A stretch of DNA of 5,044 bases from contig SLLJ01000029.1 in NCBI GenBank assembly GCA_007134165.1, positions 1 through 5,044 on the forward strand, in the 5' to 3' direction. The stretch's first letter is position 1; every line of letters starts with the position of its first letter. The notes below the pieces were generated by a model. The model ran no database searches. It was given only the letters and a program-made list of their open reading frames with translations, and had not been told where the DNA came from. The position numbers were made by a program, and so were the translations under genes. Below are positions 1-4,525 of the stretch, piece after piece. Source of the stretch: Nitriliruptoraceae bacterium. GTDB taxonomy: Bacteria > Actinomycetota > Nitriliruptoria > Nitriliruptorales > Nitriliruptoraceae.

Positions 1-451
1 GCAGCAGGGGATGTCTCTGGCAGACGTGCAGGAACGAAGCGGTGGCCGCTGGAAGGCCGTCGTGATCGGCGCCTACGAGCGCGGCGATCGGGCGGTGGGA
101 ATCGCCCGGCTGGCAGAACTCGCCCGCTTCTACGGCGTCCCCCTGATCGATCTGCTGCCGGCGAACCGGGTGGACAAGGAGCTCGCGGCCGAGGAGCGCG
201 AGCTCTCGAAGCGCGCCGGGGCCTCGGAACCCGTCCGCCTCAACCTCGAACCCCTGCGTCGCCCGCGCACCGCAGAGGTGGCCGCCGTCGCCCGCTTCGC
301 CCGGCGGATGCAGCTTCGCCGCGGGGATCACAACGGCCGCGTACTCACGCTGCGTGGCGGGGATCTCGCCGCGATCTCGCTCGCGGTCAACGCCAGCGAC
401 CGCTCGCTGCTCCAGGTTCTGGAGCGCGAAGGGGTCGTCGGCCCGACCTGA
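1..451 (+). CDS. bldD: BldD-like c-di-GMP-responsive transcriptional regulator, 5' end missing
   Basis: The frame is open from the left edge, and residues QQG precede the first visible ATG (position 11). These match the end of helix 1 of a BldD helix-turn-helix domain, so the true start lies about 18 codons outside the window and the ATG at 11 is internal. About 149 residues are visible, against about 167 in Streptomyces BldD. The first ~50 residues are an XRE-type HTH with the characteristic GRWKAV, YERGDRAV and RLAELARFYGVP blocks. A charged linker follows, then a C-terminal domain holding RGD, eight residues, then RGGD (320-364). This fits the RxD-X8-RxxD signature that binds cyclic-di-GMP in BldD. 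In Streptomyces, BldD dimerised by a c-di-GMP tetramer represses developmental genes; the regulon here is unknown. It converges on the GNAT gene with 21 bp between. Family assignment is firm; orthology to bldD is likely but not proven. Confidence 0.88.
   Translation, partial: QQGMSLADVQERSGGRWKAVVIGAYERGDRAVGIARLAELARFYGVPLIDLLPANRVDKELAAEERELSKRAGASEPVRLNLEPLRRPRTAEVAAVARFARRMQLRRGDHNGRVLTLRGGDLAAISLAVNASDRSLLQVLEREGVVGPT
320..364 (+). other. c-di-GMP-binding signature RxD-X8-RxxD in the BldD-like protein
   Basis: The codons read R-G-D, eight residues (HNGRVLTL), then R-G-G-D. The spacing and all four charged residues agree with the BldD C-terminal ligand motif. The surrounding NGRVL block is also like Streptomyces BldD. 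This supports real c-di-GMP sensing rather than a generic XRE repressor. Confidence 0.8.
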
Positions 452-472
452 ACGAAGGGAGCTTGGACCGGG

Positions 473-1318
473 TCAGGATCTCACCGCCAGCCTCCACGCC
501 TCCCGGTCCACGAAGCCGGCCGCGGCATAGGCTCTCAAGGCGGGCAGGTTGTCGACCCGAACATGCAGCGAAACGGGCCGCCCGAGCGGCGCCTCGTCAA
601 GCGCGGATCTCACCGCTGCGGCGACGGCGGCTCGCCCCAGCCCCTGACAGCGGTGGGTGGGATCGACCACGATCCCGGCCAGCTGCACTCCCCAGCGCTG
701 AGATGACACCGACCGCTCGACCTTGAGAACCGGTGCACCGATCGGCCCGACGCAGTGGACCAGCCCTTGGCGCAGGCTTCCCTCGATGCGCTCGCGGTAA
801 CCGCGCAGTCCCGAACGCCCCGGGTCGGGACCGAAACGGTCGTCGATGTGCAACCGGACCGCAAGGCGAGCCAGGCCGGGAAGGTCGGCATCCACCGCAC
901 GGCGCAGCCCCGGGTCCGGCAGCTCCAACTCGCCCGGGACTCGGTCGGGATCCACGGTCAGGAACCTCTGATCGTGCACCACCAGGTTCGAGTCCCGGCC
1001 GGTTCGAGCCAGCATCGGGTCGCAGGCCTCCCGGTCTCCGACCATCAGCCGCCAGCGTCGGGCCGGCGAGCCCGCGGATTCGACCGCGGCGGCGTCCCCG
1101 CACGGCACCACCAAGCGCCCCGGGAACACCACGGCCAGCGCCCACCGATCGGTGTCCGTCGCCAGGCGTAGCGGCTCGGTGCCGTAGGCCTCGATCGCCG
1201 ACAGCGCGAACATGTGCCGCGAGGCGCCACCCGAGGGTGCCGGCCAGCGGGTCAGCCGGTCGGTGATGGTCGGCAGTTCGGCGCTGTCGACCCGGCGCCA
1301 CCGCAGCCGCCGTCTCAT
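473..1318 (-). CDS. GNAT-family N-acetyltransferase with N-terminal DUF4081-like domain
   Basis: The protein has 281 residues. The start chosen is the ATG at 1318-1316, which overlaps the tsaD stop as ATGA and has GGAG (1330-1327) eight bases upstream. The open frame reaches further, to 1444, but only inside tsaD. The C-terminal part is a GNAT fold. It has a beta-strand GIVVDP (215-220), then RCQGLG (223-228), which fits the RxxGxG acetyl-CoA pyrophosphate loop, then helix AVAAAVRSAL. The late motif has VDN (255-257), LRAY (261-264) and AAGF (266-269). Residues about 35-135 form a separate N-terminal region resembling the DUF4081 type of actinobacterial GNATs, which also carry a VLKVE-like strand before the acetyl-CoA motif (197-201 here). 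It is not RimI-like in length, as RimI is about 150 residues. The substrate cannot be read from the sequence. It is last in the tsaE-tsaB-tsaD operon and probably translationally coupled to tsaD. The GNAT call is firm; the N-terminal domain name is from memory of the family pattern. Confidence 0.87.
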   Translation of the reverse strand: MRRRLRWRRVDSAELPTITDRLTRWPAPSGGASRHMFALSAIEAYGTEPLRLATDTDRWALAVVFPGRLVVPCGDAAAVESAGSPARRWRLMVGDREACDPMLARTGRDSNLVVHDQRFLTVDPDRVPGELELPDPGLRRAVDADLPGLARLAVRLHIDDRFGPDPGRSGLRGYRERIEGSLRQGLVHCVGPIGAPVLKVERSVSSQRWGVQLAGIVVDPTHRCQGLGRAAVAAAVRSALDEAPLGRPVSLHVRVDNLPALRAYAAAGFVDREAWRLAVRS

Positions 1319-2340
1319 CCGGGCGGCTCCGTAGCCACCGCCAGCGGCAGGTTCGGGTCCACCGCCAGCGACAGGTCGTCGAGGTGGCCGGCGGCCAGCA
1401 GGTTGGCGCCCGAGGCCGCGACCATCGCGCCGTTGTCGGTGCACAGCGGGATCGACGGCACGATGAGGCGCAGACCCCGCTCGTCGCAGTCGGCCTGCAT
1501 GCGCGCACGCAGCCGCCGGTTGGCAGCCACCCCGCCGGCGAGCACCACCTGCTCGAGCCCCTCGTCGGCGACCGCGCGCAGGGTCTTGATGGCCTGCACG
1601 TCGACGATCGCCTCCTGGAACGAGGCGGCGACGTCCGCGAGCACCGGCTCCTCGCCAACCGCCTCGAGGCGACGCAGTTCACGGATCACCGCGGTCTTGA
1701 GCCCCGACAGCGACAGGTCGTAGGTGCCGTCGTGCAACATCGCCCGCGGGAAGTGGTAGGCCCGAGGGTTGCCTCCCTGGGACAGCCGGTCGATCTCCGG
1801 CCCCCCCGGGTAGCCCAGGCCGAGAAAGCGCGCGATCTTGTCGAACGCCTCGCCGGCCGCGTCGTCAATGGTGGCGCCAAGCTGGCGGAAGCTGCCGTCG
1901 GCGTCCATCACCACGATCGAGGTGTGCCCGCCGGACACCACCAGGGCGGCCAACGGCGGATCGAGCGCGCCGACCTCGAGCTGCGCCGCCTCGACGTGGG
2001 CGCGCAGGTGGTTGACGCCGACCAGCGGCACGTCCCGGGCCAGGGCCAGGCCCTTGGCCGCGGACACGCCCACCAGCAGCGCGCCGGCCAGGCCGGGGCC
2101 GGCGGTGACCGCGATCGCATCGATGTCAGACAGGTGCGCGCCGGCCTCGACCAGCGCCCGGTCGATGGTGGGCAACATCAGATCGAGGTGCGCGCGGGCC
2201 GCCACCTCCGGGACCACCCCGCCGTAGGGGCCGTGCAGTTGCGCCTGGGAGGCGACCACGTTGGCCCGCAGGGCGAAGCGGTCCTCGACGATCCCGATGG
2301 CAGTCTCGTCGCAGGAGGTCTCGACGCCGAGCACGAGCAC
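1315..2340 (-). CDS. tsaD: tRNA N6-adenosine threonylcarbamoyltransferase TsaD
   Basis: TsaD transfers the threonylcarbamoyl group from threonylcarbamoyl-AMP to A37 of ANN-decoding tRNAs, acting in the cytoplasm with TsaB and TsaE. The 341 residues match the usual family length. N-terminal ETSCDET (7-13) and VVPEVAARAHL (42-52) are typical. The metal-site motif HLRAH (H111, H115) is intact, as are SGGHT (136-140), GEAFDK (163-168), GYPGGPEID (176-184), SGLKTAV (212-218), GGVAANRRLR (269-278) and CTDNGAM (300-306, metal ligand D302). The start is GTG at 2340-2338. It puts VLVLGVETS at the N-terminus as the family expects, has GGAG five bases upstream, and lies one base after the tsaB stop. The open frame continues upstream inside tsaB, but that part is a compositional shadow. 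There is a run of seven C's around 1802-1808 inside GYPGGPE, with no frame disruption. Bacterial TsaD is usually essential. Confidence 0.97.
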   Translation of the reverse strand: MLVLGVETSCDETAIGIVEDRFALRANVVASQAQLHGPYGGVVPEVAARAHLDLMLPTIDRALVEAGAHLSDIDAIAVTAGPGLAGALLVGVSAAKGLALARDVPLVGVNHLRAHVEAAQLEVGALDPPLAALVVSGGHTSIVVMDADGSFRQLGATIDDAAGEAFDKIARFLGLGYPGGPEIDRLSQGGNPRAYHFPRAMLHDGTYDLSLSGLKTAVIRELRRLEAVGEEPVLADVAASFQEAIVDVQAIKTLRAVADEGLEQVVLAGGVAANRRLRARMQADCDERGLRLIVPSIPLCTDNGAMVAASGANLLAAGHLDDLSLAVDPNLPLAVATEPPG

Positions 2341-2341
2341 G

Positions 2342-3079
2342 TCAGCTCCGGTCGGTGGGGGGTGTGGGTTGCTGACGTCCGCCGTGCATCCGTCCGCGGG
2401 TCTCCCAGCCGATCCGAGCATCGGCGGCCCGTAGGTAGATCGGCTGCAGATCCAGGGGCTGCTGGGTCTGCTCGCGCAGGAAGCGGGGGACCGAGAGCTC
2501 GGCCAGGTCCGCGGCGTCGGGCCAGGCGACATCGGGGCCCGCGACCACCACCTCGGCGTCCTCGAGCAGCTCACGGTGGGCCAGCGCCCCGTCGCCGAGC
2601 ACCAGGCACTCCTCGCCGGTGGCGATCAGCTCGGCGACCAGCGTGTCGATGGTGCCCAGCTGCAGCCCGCCCTCCCGCTGCACCCCGCCGGGAGCGGCAC
2701 GGTAGAAGGCCCAGAACAGCTCGCCGCGGCGGGCGTCGATGACCGCGCAGATCAGCCGGTCGGTGTAGCGCTCCTGGAAGGCGAGCACGTCGAGCCCCGA
2801 CAGCCCCACCACCGGCAGGTGCCGGGCAGCGGCGAACGCCTGGGCGGTGGCGATGCCGACCCTGAGGCCGGTGAACAACCCCGGGCCGAGGCCGACCGCG
2901 ACGCCGGTGACCCGGTCGGCGGCGAGGCCACACTGCTCGAGGCAGAACCGGATCGCCGGCCCGACGAACTCGCCGTGGCGACGGGGTACGCCAAGGCTGG
3001 CCGAGGCCAGCACGCGGTCGCGGTCGGCCAGCGCGACCGAAGAACGCAGCGTGGAGGTCTCCAGGCCCAGGATCAGCAT
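2342..3079 (-). CDS. tsaB: tRNA threonylcarbamoyladenosine biosynthesis protein TsaB
   Basis: TsaB is the catalytically inactive paralogue of TsaD. It heterodimerises with TsaD and scaffolds the t6A complex with TsaE. The 245 residues are normal for the family. LGLETSTLRSSVAL (4-17) is the ASKHA phosphate-1 region. GPGLFTGLRVG (65-75) is the TsaB hallmark GPGSFTGLR with Ser changed to Leu. DARRGELF (115-122) and PIYLRAADARIGWETR (213-228) are also family signatures. It lacks the HxxxH metal motif of TsaD, as expected. The ATG at 3079-3077 overlaps the tsaE end by 7 nt and has a strong GGAGGT at 3091-3086. The last ~17 residues (after WETR) are polar and Pro-rich and look unconserved. No rimI lies between it and tsaD. 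Confidence 0.95.
   Translation of the reverse strand: MLILGLETSTLRSSVALADRDRVLASASLGVPRRHGEFVGPAIRFCLEQCGLAADRVTGVAVGLGPGLFTGLRVGIATAQAFAAARHLPVVGLSGLDVLAFQERYTDRLICAVIDARRGELFWAFYRAAPGGVQREGGLQLGTIDTLVAELIATGEECLVLGDGALAHRELLEDAEVVVAGPDVAWPDAADLAELSVPRFLREQTQQPLDLQPIYLRAADARIGWETRGRMHGGRQQPTPPTDRS
2346..2349 (-). promoter_or_regulatory. Ribosome binding site deciding the tsaD GTG start
   Basis: GGAG reads on the minus strand five bases before the GTG at 2340. It lies within the last codons of tsaB, whose TGA ends one base before the GTG. This supports the GTG over any upstream ATG in the same frame and suggests termination-reinitiation coupling. Confidence 0.7.
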
Positions 3080-3645
3080 CCGTCCACCTCCGGGGCCACG
3101 TCGCTTCCGGGCAGGTCGCCGGGGGGGCCGTCGGGGGTGCGGTCCGGCGGCCGGAGCCCGGCCAGCGCCTCACCCAGCTCCTGGCGGCGCTCGGCCCAAC
3201 GGCCCTGCCCCGTCACCCGGACCAGGCGCCCGAGGACGTCGTCGATCCCGTCGGCGAGCACGACCTCGACGTCAACGCGGTCGACGGGCAGCAGCGGGCC
3301 GAGCGCATCACCCCATTCGATCATGGTGACGACTTCGCCGTCGAGCACCTCGTCACCGAGGTCCCCGAGGTCACCCAACCCATCGAGCCGGTAGACGTCC
3401 ACGTGAACCACCGGTAGGCGCTCAGCGTCGTAGCGCCGGACCAGCGTGAAGGTCGGCGAGGTCACCCGGCCGGAGAACCCCAACGCCCGGGCCGCGCCCT
3501 GCACGAAACAGGTCTTGCCGGCACCGAGCTCCCCCGACAGCGACACGACGTCACCGGGTGACAACAGCCCGGCCAGGGCGGCGGCGATGGCCCGGGTGTC
3601 GTGCGGCCCGGCGCTGGCCACCTCGAGGTGACCTCGATCGTCCAC
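3073..3645 (-). CDS. tsaE: tRNA threonylcarbamoyladenosine biosynthesis ATPase TsaE
   Basis: TsaE is the small P-loop ATPase that drives turnover of the TsaB-TsaD t6A complex. The 190 residues include the Walker A motif GELGAGKT (38-45), TSPTFTLV (62-69, the switch-like threonine region), HVDVYRL (81-87) and the IEWGD motif (109-113, usually IEWPE-like). The start is GTG at 3645-3643, with GAGG (3656-3653) seven bases upstream; a methionine further in would cut into the conserved N-terminal strand. Two oddities are visible. A tandem LGDLGDLGD stretch (90-98) precedes the EVLDGEV segment. A Pro/Asp/Gly-rich tail from about residue 165 makes the protein roughly 30-40 residues longer than compact family members. 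That tail crosses a run of seven G's (3121-3127). It is first in the tsaE-tsaB-tsaD-GNAT operon and starts 66 bp after the stop of the upstream glycosylase gene. Confidence 0.95.
   Translation of the reverse strand: MDDRGHLEVASAGPHDTRAIAAALAGLLSPGDVVSLSGELGAGKTCFVQGAARALGFSGRVTSPTFTLVRRYDAERLPVVHVDVYRLDGLGDLGDLGDEVLDGEVVTMIEWGDALGPLLPVDRVDVEVVLADGIDDVLGRLVRVTGQGRWAERRQELGEALAGLRPPDRTPDGPPGDLPGSDVAPEVDGC
3086..3091 (-). promoter_or_regulatory. Strong Shine-Dalgarno of tsaB
   Basis: GGAGGT on the minus strand lies six bases before the tsaB ATG at 3079, inside the 3' end of tsaE. It is the best match to the anti-SD sequence among the genes here and fixes the tsaB start. Confidence 0.75.
3352..3378 (-). 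repeat. Three tandem 9-bp units inside tsaE (LGD x3)
   Basis: On the plus strand the units read gtcaccgag, gtccccgag and gtcacccaa. They encode three consecutive Leu-Gly-Asp triplets in the loop between HVDVYRL and the IEWGD motif of TsaE. The near-identical units look like a slippage expansion that keeps the frame. Confidence 0.75.
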
Positions 3646-3652
3646 GTCGCTG

Positions 3653-3656
3653 CCTC
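3653..3656 (-). promoter_or_regulatory. Ribosome binding site supporting the tsaE GTG start
   Basis: GAGG on the minus strand lies seven bases before the GTG at 3645. The site supports GTG initiation here, the position that keeps the family's N-terminal strand. Confidence 0.55.
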
Positions 3657-3678
3657 GATACTCGGTCCGGACGCAGTA

Positions 3679-3684
3679 ATCGTA
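3679..3684 (-). promoter_or_regulatory. Possible -10 element for the tsaE operon
   Basis: TACGAT on the minus strand matches TANNNT, and a start point near 3672 would leave a leader of about 27 nt before the tsaE GTG. No recognisable -35 lies upstream, where the sequence is almost pure G+C. Read-through from the glycosylase gene is an equally good explanation. Confidence 0.2.
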
Positions 3685-3711
3685 CGCGCCCGCAGCCGGC
3701 CGCGGCGGCGC

Positions 3712-4362
3712 TCAGTTGCTCTCGGGGCGCCGGCGGCGCAGCTCGGCCATGGCCTCCGCGCCGGTCGAGAGCCGACCGTCGAGGACCGCCTTGGCCATCG
3801 CCAGGTCGCGGCGCAAGCTCACCGCCGCCTGCGGCACGCCGCGCACGGCGTCGGCCGGATGGTAGGTGGGGATCAGGGTGACCCCGTCGACGTCGAGGCG
3901 GTAGCCGGCCACCCGCTCGATGGGTACGGCGCGTCGCAGCAGCACGCTGGTGGTGAACGCTCCGAGCGTGACGATGACCTCGGGGGCGACGAGTTCCCGC
4001 TCGGCCGCGAGGTGGGGCAGGCAGGCAAGAATCTCGTCGGGGCTCGGGGCGCGGTCGTCATCCGGCCGGCACTTCACGACGGTGGTGAGGTACACGTCGC
4101 TGCGTGACAGGCCGGCCGCGTTGAGCACGTGGTCGAGCACGTTGCCCGACCCGCCGGCAAAGGGTCGGCCCTGCAGGTCCTCGTGCTGGCGTGGCTTGGA
4201 ACCCACGATCATCAGCCGGGCGTCGAGGCTGCCCTCCCCGGTGACCGGGTTGCAGCGCTCGGCGTGCAGGTCACAGGAGTCACATGCGCGGATCGCGCGT
4301 TCGAGAGCCCGGTGCGCCGCAGTGGTGCTCGGCGCGGTTGCGGTGGTGAGTCGGCTTGCCAT
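3712..4362 (-). CDS. Divergent family-4-like uracil-DNA glycosylase (Fe-S type)
   Basis: The protein has 216 residues. The start is ATG 4362-4360, with GGGAG (4374-4370) seven bases upstream. Family 4 enzymes remove uracil from DNA and carry a [4Fe-4S] cluster. All four cluster cysteines are visible: CDSC (C27, C30), C98 in VKCRP and C114, with the last two 16 residues apart as in the Thermotoga enzyme. TGEGSLDARL (41-50), GRPFAG (65-70, stacking F68), VYLTTVVKCRP (90-100) and PTYHPA (165-170, H168) align well. Two key positions differ. Motif 1, normally GEAPG or GEGPG then xxED, is GSKPRQHED (54-62), so the catalytic Glu is Ser55. The Asn of TNVVKCRP or CNVVKCRP, which reads uracil, is Thr94. 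Fold membership is secure; uracil excision is doubtful. It lacks the KRRIH-type insert of UdgX. It stands upstream of tsaE on the same strand and probably has its own promoter. Confidence 0.88.
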   Translation of the reverse strand: MASRLTTATAPSTTAAHRALERAIRACDSCDLHAERCNPVTGEGSLDARLMIVGSKPRQHEDLQGRPFAGGSGNVLDHVLNAAGLSRSDVYLTTVVKCRPDDDRAPSPDEILACLPHLAAERELVAPEVIVTLGAFTTSVLLRRAVPIERVAGYRLDVDGVTLIPTYHPADAVRGVPQAAVSLRRDLAMAKAVLDGRLSTGAEAMAELRRRRPESN

Positions 4363-4369
4363 GCGCGCT

Positions 4370-4374
4370 CTCCC
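4370..4374 (-). promoter_or_regulatory. Ribosome binding site of the glycosylase gene
   Basis: GGGAG on the minus strand lies seven bases before the ATG at 4362. It chooses this ATG over the much longer open frame that extends to 4830 through the intergenic region and the peptidase gene. Family-like sequence begins just after this ATG. Confidence 0.65.
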
Positions 4375-4411
4375 ATCCGGTTCAGCTCGCCACCTCACCG
4401 GAATGAAGCCA

Positions 4412-4442
4412 ACGATAGACGGAACGGGGAATCCGATCCGAA
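4412..4442 (-). promoter_or_regulatory. Candidate promoter for the glycosylase gene
   Basis: The 163-bp gap between the peptidase stop and the glycosylase ATG is the only real non-coding space and is less G+C-rich than its flanks. On the minus strand TATCGT (4417-4412) fits a TANNNT -10 element. TTCGGA (4442-4437) is a weak -35 with a long 19-bp spacer. Transcription would start near 4405 and leave a leader of about 43 nt. No LexA-type or other operator palindrome is evident in the gap, and I see no convincing terminator for the peptidase gene. Confidence 0.22.
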
Positions 4443-4525
4443 ACCGTGAAGCAAGGTGCGCGCCCAGCGTTCGCCGTACGTGGCCGCAGGAGGGATTGCG
4501 TGCGACCAGCGGGGTCCTTGGGCGA

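Noticed and set aside
433..448. Short hairpin GGTCG-TCGGCC-CGACC at the end of the BldD-like gene
   Set aside because: The stem is only 5 bp, lies inside the coding sequence and has no T tract, so it is too weak to call a terminator.
597..1682. Minus-strand frame of 361 codons overlapping the GNAT and tsaD genes
   Set aside because: It is a shifted-frame shadow with Arg/Pro/Ala-rich composition and no motifs, while both genes it overlaps have clear family signatures in their own frames.
1800..1812. Run of C's within tsaD that might mark a frameshift
   Set aside because: The reading frame passes through it into the expected GYPGGPEID motif, and conserved motifs continue on both sides, so the frame is intact.
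1384..2742. Long plus-strand open frame of 452 codons opposite tsaD and tsaB
   Set aside because: It has no recognisable domain, is rich in Arg/Gly/His/Gln, and lies antisense to two firmly identified genes. High GC at third positions leaves such frames open by chance.
3687..3707. GC-rich possible stem in the gap between the glycosylase and tsaE genes
   Set aside because: Pairing needs a bulge, no T tract follows, and any GC-rich sequence of this length offers similar pairing.
3601..4107. Plus-strand frame of 168 codons opposite the glycosylase gene
   Set aside because: It is antisense to a gene with conserved motifs, lacks a family signature, and has no good ribosome binding site.
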